Source of the DNA: Victivallaceae bacterium
GTDB lineage: Bacteria; Verrucomicrobiota; Lentisphaeria; Victivallales; Victivallaceae
Reading direction: 5' to 3'
DNA: 35,878 nt
Assembly: GCA_021647315.1 (NCBI GenBank)
Contig: JAKIUY010000041.1
Span: forward strand, 1-35,878
Part shown: positions 24,500 to 33,140 of the stretch, in pieces
Position numbering within the stretch: position 1 is the stretch's first letter
How the letters are laid out: the number at the start of each line of letters is the position of its first letter
The notes under the pieces: model-generated
Databases searched by the model: none
Told to the model about the DNA's origin: nothing
The model's input: the letters and a program-made list of their open reading frames with translations, nothing else
Translations under genes and position numbers: made by a program

Positions 24500-25426
24500 T
24501 TAATGTTTCGTTTCATTTAAAGCAGTCAGGGCAGCTTGAAGGTGATCAGCAAAAATTTCTGCAATGGCATCATTTTCGCCTAACCCTTTGAGAATCGGGT
24601 AGCATTTTATCCCCTGTTTGGTCAGAAGTGATTTCCAGGAATCAGCTTCAGGCCCAGCCATATCATTATTAGCATGATCGCCGGCAACCACCATCAACGG
24701 CAACATATAGATAGTTTTGATCTTATTAGCGATTAACCGTTGCTTCACATCTTCAAAGTTCGGTTTACCTTCAACGGTGCCAACATAAATATTTTTATCT
24801 TTTTGTTTGAGTTTGTAGTCCGTAGCAATGTAGGTCATATCCCCAATGCCGCTATGACCATTACCGTGCCCGAGTAAAACAACTCCAGCCGTCGATTTGC
24901 GTTCTGCCGGAATCACTTTAGTCAGTGCCTGGTAAAATTTATCAATATCAGTTTGAGAATTTAACAGTGGCATACCGATGGTAATTTTTTCAAAAGTATC
25001 AGGGCGACATCTGAAACGTTCAACTGCTGTAATAATCTCAAGAAATTCAGCTCCGAGTGAAATATGCAGTGATTGTACGGCAACTTTAGTAACTCCACTC
25101 TGCCGGAGCTGTTCGAGAGCTTCAGTTACTGAATAGGTGACGGTTCCCTGTTTTTTTAATTTCTTTCTGATAAATGCTGAGGTATATGCCCAACGTAATG
25201 TAGTTTCAGAAAAGCGTTTACTTACCACTTTTTCAATATTTTCAAAAGCCTTTTTGGCTCCTGGCTGACTGGTTCCGAAAGCAACGAGTAAAATAGCCTG
25301 TTTACTGGGTTGTTTGATAACTTTATCCGGTGTGGTTGAAGCAGCGGCAACAGTTGCGGAGCAAGTCAAAGCACTGGCGGCGGAGAGAAATAACGATTTT
25401 TTTAACAGCGTGAGTTTGTTAAACAT
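24500..25426 (-). CDS. cbiK: Sirohydrochlorin cobaltochelatase with signal peptide
   Basis: Inserts Co2+ into sirohydrochlorin, the defining step of the anaerobic cobamide route. ATG 25426 is chosen because AAGGA lies 9 nt ahead; the open frame runs to 25462. The 308-aa protein begins with a clear Sec signal: basic MFNKLTLLKK, a hydrophobic core of about 17 residues and a signal peptidase I-like AAA-S site near residues 28-31. The mature part is CbiK: LLVAFGTSQPGAKKAFENIE, the metal-site His in LLGHGNGHSGIGD, and the C-terminal MVVAGDHANNDMAGPEADSW. A periplasmic CbiK is known from Desulfovibrio vulgaris, where a cytoplasmic copy exists too. Here the secreted form heads the operon whose next enzyme, CbiL, is cytoplasmic. 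Confidence 0.92.
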   Translation of the reverse strand: MFNKLTLLKKSLFLSAASALTCSATVAAASTTPDKVIKQPSKQAILLVAFGTSQPGAKKAFENIEKVVSKRFSETTLRWAYTSAFIRKKLKKQGTVTYSVTEALEQLRQSGVTKVAVQSLHISLGAEFLEIITAVERFRCRPDTFEKITIGMPLLNSQTDIDKFYQALTKVIPAERKSTAGVVLLGHGNGHSGIGDMTYIATDYKLKQKDKNIYVGTVEGKPNFEDVKQRLIANKIKTIYMLPLMVVAGDHANNDMAGPEADSWKSLLTKQGIKCYPILKGLGENDAIAEIFADHLQAALTALNETKH

Positions 25427-25922
25427 AGTTAACATTCCTTTTTTATTTAGTGTGTGACGCACTATTAAATATAAAAAAACAACTATTTTTGCGTCGAATA
25501 AAAACAGTTGAGCTTGTACAAGTCTCTGACTTTAGATCGTTAAATCTTCACACAGTTGCGACACAGTTGTGGAATTACACCACATTCCTTGATTACAAAC
25601 TGCCATAAATTTAGCAGTTAAAAATAATTTATCAACTCGTAAGCACTAAAAATATTCACTACCATCCCATAACTCTTACAAACTGCTGAATACATCTTTT
25701 TTTTAGGGTAGCATATCTTATTTTCAATATACCCCATTTTTCATTTCCCCATTAGCTTTTAGCTTCAACCATAGCTTCAACCAGTCTAAATTCCTGCGGA
25801 TAGTAATCAACCTGTCCCTTAGCGATGATTAAAGTTTTTAAATTTTTATTGACTGGGGGTTGTAGATTTACGGTTGGTCATGTAAACTAAAATTTAATAG
25901 AATTATTAAATGGAATGAGCTA
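25427..25922. promoter_or_regulatory. Divergent control region between cbiK and cbiC
   Basis: 496 AT-rich bp feed both cobamide gene sets. On the cbiK side lies an inverted pair GACGCA (25456-25461) and TGCGTC (25490-25495), 28 bp apart, which could be a leader hairpin or operator. CACAGTTG occurs twice around 25550-25570, next to GTGG-AATTACA-CCAC. A T-run at 25697-25704 lies midway. I searched both strands by eye for the B12-box and the other conserved pieces of a cobalamin riboswitch and saw none. No promoter could be assigned with confidence. Confidence 0.4.
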
Positions 25923-26582
25923 ATGTTTGATAAAATAATTTGGAATCTCCCTGGAATGGGGATTGAGGAAGAGAGTTTTCGGCGCATTGAGGCTGAGACA
26001 GATCGGCAAGGGTTAAACGATGAAGAGTGGCGGGTCGCACGACGCCTGATTCATACTACTGCAGATTTTTCGATTGTTGATACACTTTGTTTTCGCCATA
26101 ATCCTATTCAGGCGGGAATAGAGGCGATGAAACAGGGGGTGTCGATATATTCAGATTCCAATATGATTCGTTCCGGCATTTCAGTGGCTAAATTGCAACG
26201 TTTTAATTCAGCATATACCCGTGATTCGATTCATTGTTATATTGCCGATCCTGAAGTGGCCGCGATAGCCAAGGCAGAAAATATCACCCGTGCTCTAGCT
26301 GGAATTAGAAAAGCTAAAGCAATTATTAATGGCGGTATTTTCCTTTGCGGTAATGCTCCTTTGGCATTGGCTGGTGCAGTTAAGATGATTGTCGAGGAGG
26401 GGATTCGCCCAGCATTGATTATCGCGATGCCGGTTGGGTTTGTCAATGTGGTTGAATCTAAAGAATTACTGCGTGAGGTTGATGTTCCGCATATTACAAT
26501 TGAAGGTCGACGTGGTGGCAGCCCGCTGGCGGTAGCAGCATTACATGCGATTATGGAAACATTTTTTATTGAACAAGGATAG
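25923..26582 (+). CDS. cbiC: Cobalt-precorrin-8 methylmutase
   Basis: Moves the C11 methyl to C12 to give cobyrinate. The 219-aa protein has the catalytic His44 in RRLIHTTADFS and the conserved SDSNMIRSGI and GNAPLALAGAV segments. It is the first gene of the rightward set, although it works late in the pathway. The ribosome binding site is weak (GGAATGAG). cbiD follows after 3 nt. Confidence 0.95.
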   Translation: MFDKIIWNLPGMGIEEESFRRIEAETDRQGLNDEEWRVARRLIHTTADFSIVDTLCFRHNPIQAGIEAMKQGVSIYSDSNMIRSGISVAKLQRFNSAYTRDSIHCYIADPEVAAIAKAENITRALAGIRKAKAIINGGIFLCGNAPLALAGAVKMIVEEGIRPALIIAMPVGFVNVVESKELLREVDVPHITIEGRRGGSPLAVAALHAIMETFFIEQG

Positions 26583-26585
26583 TTT

Positions 26586-27704
26586 GTGAAGCAGGAGCAG
26601 ATTGACAAGTTACGGAAAGGCTACACCACTGGGGCTGCTGCGACAGCAGGGGCGGCGGTGGCATATCTGGTGTTGAATAATCGTTATTCAGGGGGAGCCG
26701 TCAGTCTTTTATTGCCCACGGGAAAAACGCTGAATATTCCGGTAGCCAAAACAGAAAAATTTGCTGATGCGATAATGGTCTCAATTATCAAAGATGCCGG
26801 TGATGATCCGGATGTCACGGATAAAATGACGATTAAGGTCAGGTTGAAATATTCAGCGGCGACGGCAGTTAAGCCTGAAGATTATCTGGAAATATGTGGT
26901 AAAGGCTGGTTGGTGATTAAAGGCGGTGATGGGGTTGGGCTGGTTACGCGTCCGGGACTTGATGCTACTGTCGGCAAGTGGGCAATTAACCGTAGCCCGC
27001 GGCGGATGCTGGTTGATAATTTGAAACGCGTTGGTTTTGGTAGCGAAGTGCAATATTTGACTATTGAAATTACCGCAGTAAACGGGGCGGGGATTGCCCG
27101 GAAAACGCTTAATCCGATGTTAGGTATCATCGGTGGTATTTCAATTCTTGGGACGACCGGAATTGTCGTGCCATATTCAAATGCCGCCTATATTAAAACT
27201 ATTGAAATCAGAGTAAGGTGTGCAGCTGCAGAGGGGGTTAAACATATCGCCTTCACTACCGGCAGCAGAACTCGAACCGCAATTTTGCAGGAGCTGTCGG
27301 ATATAGGTGATGACAGCTGCATTCGTATTGGTGATTTTATTGCCGATTCGTTAAAAGCGGTAGCGGCAACAAAGCTGAAAACTGTAAGTGTCGCCTGTAT
27401 GCCGGGCAAACTGTATAAATATGCCTGTGGACATGAATATACTCATGCTCATAAAGTAAGCCTCAAGCCTGAGTTGATGGTTGAAGAGCTTAAACTGCTT
27501 GGTGTTGATTCATCGGGTTTGAAAAAAATTGCCAAATGCAATACGGTTGGAGAGGCGGCAGCAATGCTGGAACGAAAAATTTATCTGTTGTTGTTAGAAA
27601 GACTGGCCGACAGGGCTTTCAATTACTTAGCCCAATGGTCCGGAAAAGTTAAGGTTAAGTTATATGTTTATGATATTGAAGGGAAAATTTTGGTCAAAAG
27701 ATGA
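26586..27704 (+). CDS. cbiD: Cobalt-precorrin-5B C1-methyltransferase
   Basis: Methylates C1 and is found only in the anaerobic route. The 372-aa protein has the family N-terminus LRKGYTTGAAATAGA (9-23), then DDPDVT, GGDGVGLVTRPGL and the later FTTGSRTR and GDFIADSLK. The GTG start has AAGGA at 6 nt and sits 3 nt after cbiC. Its stop overlaps the next start as ATGA. Confidence 0.95.
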   Translation: MKQEQIDKLRKGYTTGAAATAGAAVAYLVLNNRYSGGAVSLLLPTGKTLNIPVAKTEKFADAIMVSIIKDAGDDPDVTDKMTIKVRLKYSAATAVKPEDYLEICGKGWLVIKGGDGVGLVTRPGLDATVGKWAINRSPRRMLVDNLKRVGFGSEVQYLTIEITAVNGAGIARKTLNPMLGIIGGISILGTTGIVVPYSNAAYIKTIEIRVRCAAAEGVKHIAFTTGSRTRTAILQELSDIGDDSCIRIGDFIADSLKAVAATKLKTVSVACMPGKLYKYACGHEYTHAHKVSLKPELMVEELKLLGVDSSGLKKIAKCNTVGEAAAMLERKIYLLLLERLADRAFNYLAQWSGKVKVKLYVYDIEGKILVKR

Positions 27705-28918
27705 ATAAAAAAAATCATATTTATGTTATCAGCTGCGGAATTTCAGTCGATTCGATTCCGGCATCAGTGAAAACTATTATTAATAATGTCGCAGTACTGG
27801 CTGGTGGTAAACGGTTATTGGCGATGTTCAATGATGCAGATTATAAAAAAATTGCTCTTGGCGCAAATGCGGTTGAGACCATTAAAGAACTGGTGGTGCT
27901 GGCTAAACGGCAGCGCGTTGCCATTCTAGCCTCTGGTGATGCCCTGTTTCATGGGATTGCGGGGACGCTGGCTAAACTGACTACTGCCGAACATTATACT
28001 GTTATCCCGAATATTACGGCATTTCAGGCTTTATGTGCAAAGTTAAAACAGCCTTGGAGTGACTTTGAACTGTTCAGTATTCACGGTCGTAACGGAGTGG
28101 TGCCGTGGCGGAAAATTTTAGCAGCGGAACAGTCAATAATCTATTGTGACAACTGCCTGTCGGCAGTTGGTCTGGGAACTGAATTGATAAAAAAATATCC
28201 TGAAGCGGCTCGGCGTCCGGCAGTTATCGGTGTCAACATCGGACTGGATAGTGAAATGATTAAGTGCGGCACATTACAGGAACTGGCAGGGGATGATTGT
28301 CCTGGATTGTCAATTTTGATGTTATTAAAGCCAACTGGGAGAACGCAAGAGCCAGTGTTACCTTTAGGGCTTGATGATGCCATTTATGCCCATGAAAACG
28401 GCTTGATAACTCACCCTGAAACCAGAGCGGTTATTATTGCCAAATTGGGGTTGCGGGGTGGAGTGATGTGGGATTTGGGGGCAGGTAGTGGCTCTGTTGG
28501 GATTGAATGTGCCGGAATGTGTCGGAATTTAGCTGTTTATGCCGTTGAGCAATCGCCAGCGCGAGTAGAACAAATTATCAGTAACGTCGCTGCCGAGGGG
28601 CTTGATAATCATCATACTATTACCGGTGATATTTTGGTCAAACTCGATCAATTACCGGAGCCTGATGTGGTTTTTATCGGTGGTGGTGGCAAGAATATTC
28701 AAGCGATTATCCGTAGGGCGTTTGATTGTTTGCATATTGGTGGCAGAATTGTGGTGTCAGCGGTGACTTTAGAGACGGTTGCGGCACTTAATTCAGTCTT
28801 GAAAGATGAACTTCGTGAAGTTATCAGCGTTGGTATTGCCCGTTCCAAAGCAGCGGGTAGTTTAACCCTGATGAAGTCAGAAAATCAAATAACCATATTT
28901 ACATATATAAAAAGGTGA
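27701..28918 (+). CDS. cbiET: CbiE-CbiT fusion, precorrin-6B/7 C5,C15-methyltransferase
   Basis: A 405-aa fusion. Residues 1 to about 210 are the CbiE half (C5 methylation), with the modified class-III methyltransferase pattern and ILASGDALFHGIAGTL (75-90). Residues about 220-405 are the CbiT half (C15 methylation and decarboxylation of the C12 acetate), with the Rossmann-type SAM loop WDLGAGSGSVGIE (257-269) and FIGGGGKN further on. Such fusions are called CobL in the aerobic route. The start overlaps the cbiD stop by 4 nt, and cbiFG follows after 4 nt. Confidence 0.94.
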   Translation: MNKKNHIYVISCGISVDSIPASVKTIINNVAVLAGGKRLLAMFNDADYKKIALGANAVETIKELVVLAKRQRVAILASGDALFHGIAGTLAKLTTAEHYTVIPNITAFQALCAKLKQPWSDFELFSIHGRNGVVPWRKILAAEQSIIYCDNCLSAVGLGTELIKKYPEAARRPAVIGVNIGLDSEMIKCGTLQELAGDDCPGLSILMLLKPTGRTQEPVLPLGLDDAIYAHENGLITHPETRAVIIAKLGLRGGVMWDLGAGSGSVGIECAGMCRNLAVYAVEQSPARVEQIISNVAAEGLDNHHTITGDILVKLDQLPEPDVVFIGGGGKNIQAIIRRAFDCLHIGGRIVVSAVTLETVAALNSVLKDELREVISVGIARSKAAGSLTLMKSENQITIFTYIKR

Positions 28919-28922
28919 AAAA

Positions 28923-30731
28923 ATGCAGGGAAAGGTAGTTATTGCCGGTGCTGGGCCGGGAGCCGCAGATCTGATTACATTACGTGCTGTAGCGGTACTG
29001 AAAAGTGCCGATCTGGTGATTTATGCGGGCTCATTAGTTAATCCTGATTTGCTAAATTATGCCCCGCAGGATGCGATTAAACTTAATAGTGCTGCGATGT
29101 CGCTTGATGCGGTGATTGCTGCAATGAAACAGGCTGTAGCGGGGGGTAAAAATGTGGTACGGCTGCATACCGGTGATCCCGCAATGTATGGGGCGATTTC
29201 TGAACAGATGAATGAACTTGACGAACTGGGGATTGACTATGAGGTCATTCCCGGCGTCAGCAGTGTGTTTGCCGCCGCTGCTGCATTGAAGGCTGAATTG
29301 ACAATGCCGGGCATTACGCAAACCGCAATATTGACCCGTCGGGCTGGACGGACGCCGGTACCGGAACAGGAGGAGATTGTTAAACTAGCCAATAACAATG
29401 CTTCGGTCGCACTTTTTTTGAGTATCGCCGATATGCCGGGGTTGGTTAATGATTTTATGCAGGCAGGGCGTGCGGCAGATACGCCGGTTGCGGTTGTCTA
29501 TCGGGCATCATGGCCGAATCAGCAGATTGTTCGAGGTACATTGGCCAATATATCAGTCAAAGTTCAAGCTTCCGGGATAAAGCGTCAGGCGATGATTATT
29601 GTTGGTGCTGCCTTGGCGCGCGGTGGTGAAAAATCATTACTTTACGCTCATGACTTTGCCCACGGTTACCGCAGTGATGACGGGAGTAAGACTTTTGCCG
29701 GTAAGGTTGCAATTTATGCAATTACCGAACAGGGCAGTCGCAAGGCGGGCGAAGTGGCGGCAGGTTTAGCGGAAACGGAGATTTTTATTCCAGAGCGTTT
29801 TGCAGATAACCTTACTCAAGCTACCACCTTTGCACCTAAACAGTTGATGGCGTTGGTCAGACGTAATTGGCGACAATTTGATGCTCATCTGTTTATTATG
29901 GCGGCCGGAATTGTGGTGCGTAAAATTGCGGGGTTACTAGAGAGTAAGCTCACTGACCCCGCCGTTGTTGTCTGTGACGAATTGGGCAATAACAGCATCA
30001 GTCTGTTAAGTGGTCACATCGGCGGCGCAAATCGGCTGGCAACAGTTATTGCCGGGATTACTGGTGGCCGGGCGATTATCACTACTGCAACCGATATAAA
30101 TAATCTAACGGCATTTGACGAACTGGCGGCAATTAAGCATTGGCAGATAACCAATCCCCAAAATATAAAAATAGTTAATTCAATGTTGCTTGAAGGCAAA
30201 AATATCGACATCTTAATGCCGGAGACATTATTCAAACAATACTATCAGTCGGTTCGAGGTTTGCGCTGGGTTGAGTCGGTTGATGATATAACAGGGCACG
30301 GGGCTGTAGTGCTGGATAGGGATTGCAGTAAAGTTGCGGTGCCGGTATTAAAACTTAAATCGATGCGTTATGCGGTTGGTATTGGCTGTCGCAAAGCGAC
30401 TGAATGTGCTGAAATTGAGATCGCGTTTAATGATGCTTTGCAACAGGCAGGAATTGAGCAAACTCAAGTTGTCTGCCTTGCCAGTTCTGACATTAAATCT
30501 GCCGAACCTGGGTTGCTGAAGTTTGCTGAAAAACAGCAGTTGGAATTGAAGTTTTATGATAAAGCAAGTTTAAATGCAATTACCACACCAAACCCGACAC
30601 CACGGGCAATTAAAGAGTTTGGCGTTGCTTCTGTTTCTGAAGCTGCCGCAATTCTTGCCGCAAATAATGGTAAACTGGTAATTGAAAAACAAAAATATGC
30701 AAAGGTGACCATTGCGGTTGCCAAATTTTAA
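28923..30731 (+). CDS. cbiFG: CbiF-CbiG fusion, C11-methyltransferase and ring-opening hydrolase
   Basis: A 602-aa fusion joining two successive steps. Residues 1 to about 250 are cobalt-precorrin-4 C11-methyltransferase (GAGPGAADLIT at 9-19, HTGDPAMYGAI at 82-92, TRRAGRTPVPEQE at 138-150). Residues about 258-602 are CbiG, which opens the delta-lactone and releases acetaldehyde: FIMAAGIVVRKIAGLL, SLLSGHIGGANRLA in the central domain and GIGCRKATECAEIE in the C-terminal domain. Domain order and total length fit a simple end-to-end fusion. There is a 4-nt gap from cbiET and AAGGTG ahead of the ATG. Confidence 0.94.
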   Translation: MQGKVVIAGAGPGAADLITLRAVAVLKSADLVIYAGSLVNPDLLNYAPQDAIKLNSAAMSLDAVIAAMKQAVAGGKNVVRLHTGDPAMYGAISEQMNELDELGIDYEVIPGVSSVFAAAAALKAELTMPGITQTAILTRRAGRTPVPEQEEIVKLANNNASVALFLSIADMPGLVNDFMQAGRAADTPVAVVYRASWPNQQIVRGTLANISVKVQASGIKRQAMIIVGAALARGGEKSLLYAHDFAHGYRSDDGSKTFAGKVAIYAITEQGSRKAGEVAAGLAETEIFIPERFADNLTQATTFAPKQLMALVRRNWRQFDAHLFIMAAGIVVRKIAGLLESKLTDPAVVVCDELGNNSISLLSGHIGGANRLATVIAGITGGRAIITTATDINNLTAFDELAAIKHWQITNPQNIKIVNSMLLEGKNIDILMPETLFKQYYQSVRGLRWVESVDDITGHGAVVLDRDCSKVAVPVLKLKSMRYAVGIGCRKATECAEIEIAFNDALQQAGIEQTQVVCLASSDIKSAEPGLLKFAEKQQLELKFYDKASLNAITTPNPTPRAIKEFGVASVSEAAAILAANNGKLVIEKQKYAKVTIAVAKF

Positions 30732-30750
30732 ACAGGGAAATAACACTATT

Positions 30751-31497
30751 ATGATTAAAATATATGCGGTTGGTCTAGGTCCCGGAGCTACGGATTTACT
30801 CTCCCCGCGGGCACGGGCGGTACTTGAAAATTGTGATACCATTGCCGGTTATACCACCTATCTTAAACAGTTCCCGGAACTATTCGCTGGTAAAAATATT
30901 ATTTCGAGTGGCATGCGTGGTGAGATTGAACGGTGCAAACATGCTCTTGATGCTGCACGTAGCGGTAAAACCGTTGCGGTCATATCTTCTGGAGATGCCG
31001 GCATTTACGCCATGGCTGGTCTGTTATTGGAGCTGACTGAACAGGAGCAGTATACAGACATCGAAGTCGAAACTATTCCTGGGATTACCGCTGCTTCGGC
31101 AGCCGCTGCACTGCTTGGAGCACCATTGATGAATGATTTTGCGGTTATCAGCCTGTCGAACCTAATGACTCCTGATACAGTTATTTTGCAACGTCTGCGT
31201 GGTGTCGCTGCTGCTGGCATGGTCTGCGCACTCTATAATCCAGGCAGTATCAAGCGCAAAACGTTAATCAGAGAGGCTGTAGATATTTTTATCGAAGCCC
31301 AAGGGGCAGCGACGCTGGTTGGCATTGTTCATGACGCATCTCGACCTGAAGAACGCTCGCAGGTAACAACCCTAGGTGAATTTCCATTTTCTGATATAAA
31401 TATGACCACGCTGGTTATTATCGGTAATGATCAAACCGTTTATCGTCATCATAAGCTCTATAATCTTCGGGGTTACAGTGAAAAGTATGGCAAATAA
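30751..31497 (+). CDS. cbiH: Cobalt-factor III C17-methyltransferase
   Basis: Methylates C17 and drives ring contraction. From ATG 30751 the protein is 248 aa. The frame is open further upstream inside cbiFG, but the family begins at IKIYAVGLGPGATDLLSP. The motif ISSGDAGIYAMAGL is the CbiH/CobJ form of the GDP loop, and PGITAASAAAALLGAPL follows. AGGGA lies about 12 nt upstream, rather far. The end overlaps the cbiA start by 11 nt. Confidence 0.94.
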   Translation: MIKIYAVGLGPGATDLLSPRARAVLENCDTIAGYTTYLKQFPELFAGKNIISSGMRGEIERCKHALDAARSGKTVAVISSGDAGIYAMAGLLLELTEQEQYTDIEVETIPGITAASAAAALLGAPLMNDFAVISLSNLMTPDTVILQRLRGVAAAGMVCALYNPGSIKRKTLIREAVDIFIEAQGAATLVGIVHDASRPEERSQVTTLGEFPFSDINMTTLVIIGNDQTVYRHHKLYNLRGYSEKYGK

Positions 31498-32854
31498 ATT
31501 AAGCGCATTCTCTATTGCCGGCACCAGCTCCGGGGATGGCAAAACTACGGTTACTCTGGCTCTACTGCGAGCTCTGCATAATCGGGGACTTAAAGTTCAA
31601 CCCTTTAAATGCGGACCGGACTATATTGATCCGACATTTCATCATCAGGCCTGCCAATGCCGGTCGCGCAATCTCGATTGCTGGATGATGGGCAAGGAGG
31701 CGGTAAAAAGATCTTTCATTAACGGTTCGGCAGATATGGATTGCAGTGTTATTGAAGGTGTAATGGGACTTTATGATGCGTCCCGGCCCGGTACGCTCTC
31801 TGGGAGTACGGCGGAAACTGCACTGACATTGAACACCCCAGTTATTTTGACTGTTAATGCTAAAGGGATGGCGGGCAGTATTGCTGCATTGGTTAAAGGT
31901 TACTGTGATTTTTGCCCAGAATTGAAGATTATCGGGATTATTGCCAATCGGGTCGGTTCCGCAGGTCATGCCGCACTATTGCGTGAGGCATTGGAATTGG
32001 CTGATCTGCCACCGCTGTTAGGATATCTGCTGCGTGATGAAATATTCACTTTGCCGGAACGTCACCTCGGTCTGGTACCGTTTATCGAACATGAAAAATC
32101 GTCTGAATGGTTTGACCTGCTTGCAGCTGAAGCAGAAAAATGTTTTGCTATTGATAAAATGCTTGAATTAAGCCAACAACCGCCGGTAGTTGCTAAGTTA
32201 ATTCATACTAAAAAACCAACGGTAAAACTAGCCATTGCCTATGATCAGGCATTCCATTTTTACTATGAAGATAATCTTGATATATTGCGTGAAGCCGGGT
32301 TTGAATTGGTAAAATTTTCTCCGATAAATGATCAGCAGCTGCCAGCTGGAATAGCCGGCATATATTTGGGTGGTGGCTTTCCTGAAGTTTTTGCCAAGCA
32401 GCTTGACCAGAATAGTTTAATGCGTCAAGCTATAAAGGATTTTGCCATTGCCGGCGGTTGTATCTATGCCGAATGCGGAGGTTTTATCTATCTAACCGAG
32501 TCACTTACAAATGCAACGGGACACGCCTATCAAATGTGTGGGGTTATTCCTGCTCAAGCTGCGATGAATCAACGTCTGCGTTCTTTGGGATATCGTGAGG
32601 TACGCAGTTGCCATGATTCATTTTTAGGCTCCGCGGGGACTGCCTTGCGTGGTCATGAATTTCACTGGTCGTCAATTGAATTCAGTTCGGAGCCAGCGTC
32701 GGCCTGGAAGATGCGTGGGACGAGAAAAAAATCAACTTGGATACCTACCGGTTACAGCACAGAAAATATCATCGCCTCCTATATTCATCTTCATTTTGCC
32801 TCCAACCCTGCTGCCATCAAACACTGGCAACAACAGTTACAGCTTGCACTATAA
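31487..32854 (+). CDS. cbiA: Cobyrinate a,c-diamide synthase
   Basis: ATP-dependent amidation of the a and c side chains using glutamine. The 455-aa protein has the P-loop-like AGTSSGDGKTT (11-21) in the dethiobiotin-synthetase-like domain, CGPDYIDPTFH (42-52), and a C-terminal glutamine amidotransferase domain with the nucleophile Cys330 in YAECGGFIYL and GYREVRSCHDSFLG. I chose ATG 31487 rather than 31427, as the family starts about ten residues before the P-loop. It ends the rightward set; later cobamide genes (adenosylation, CbiP, CbiB, nucleotide loop) are not in the window. A MITE-like element begins 22 nt after the stop. Confidence 0.94.
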   Translation: MANKLSAFSIAGTSSGDGKTTVTLALLRALHNRGLKVQPFKCGPDYIDPTFHHQACQCRSRNLDCWMMGKEAVKRSFINGSADMDCSVIEGVMGLYDASRPGTLSGSTAETALTLNTPVILTVNAKGMAGSIAALVKGYCDFCPELKIIGIIANRVGSAGHAALLREALELADLPPLLGYLLRDEIFTLPERHLGLVPFIEHEKSSEWFDLLAAEAEKCFAIDKMLELSQQPPVVAKLIHTKKPTVKLAIAYDQAFHFYYEDNLDILREAGFELVKFSPINDQQLPAGIAGIYLGGGFPEVFAKQLDQNSLMRQAIKDFAIAGGCIYAECGGFIYLTESLTNATGHAYQMCGVIPAQAAMNQRLRSLGYREVRSCHDSFLGSAGTALRGHEFHWSSIEFSSEPASAWKMRGTRKKSTWIPTGYSTENIIASYIHLHFASNPAAIKHWQQQLQLAL

Positions 32855-32876
32855 ATGATGTTCTTTGCGCTTTATT

Positions 32877-33045
32877 TAGTGTCTGAACGAAAACGCCAAT
32901 TATTTCATTTCGGCTCAAACCGCACACTAACGGCTTCAAATCATAAAGCCACATACCGCAAGGGTATGCAACTTATGATTTAAAACCATTATTGCACAAT
33001 TTGATCTTGAAATTAACTTAATTGTGAGTTTCCGTTCAGACACTA
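32877..33045. mobile_element. MITE-like element with TA duplication
   Basis: Terminal inverted repeats start GTGTCTGAACG at 32879 and end CGTTCAGACAC at 33043, and extend imperfectly to about 24 bp (left ...RAAAC..CAATTA). A TA dinucleotide flanks both ends (32877-32878, 33044-33045), as expected for target duplication by IS630/Tc1-type transposases. The 165-bp interior has no gene and contains a nested hairpin: AAATCATAA (32938-32946) with TTATGATTT (32973-32981), and inside it CATACC with GGTATG around GCAAG. The transposase class is inferred from the TA only. Confidence 0.65.
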
Positions 33046-33093
33046 CATAACTAAATTTATTTTGCTTCTCACGGAGACGTGATACAACTAGTT

Positions 33094-33106
33094 CCGGCGC
33101 AGTCGG
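33094..33106. repeat. CCGGC hairpin repeat, copy 4
   Basis: CCGGC-GCA-GTCGG, with one G-T mismatch, preceded by AGTT and followed by TTATGTTCACCTAATAGG, which matches the tail of copy 1. Confidence 0.6.
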
Positions 33107-33140
33107 TTATGTTCACCTAATAGGGAATTGTATTTTGCCC

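Noticed and set aside
25427..25922. Cobalamin riboswitch before cbiK or cbiC
   Set aside because: Expected from context, but no B12-box or other conserved element was seen on either strand.
32877..33045. Integron attC site
   Set aside because: The fold is attC-like at first sight, but the ends do not fit RYYYAAC/GTTRRRY, and TA duplication with matching terminal repeats favours a MITE.
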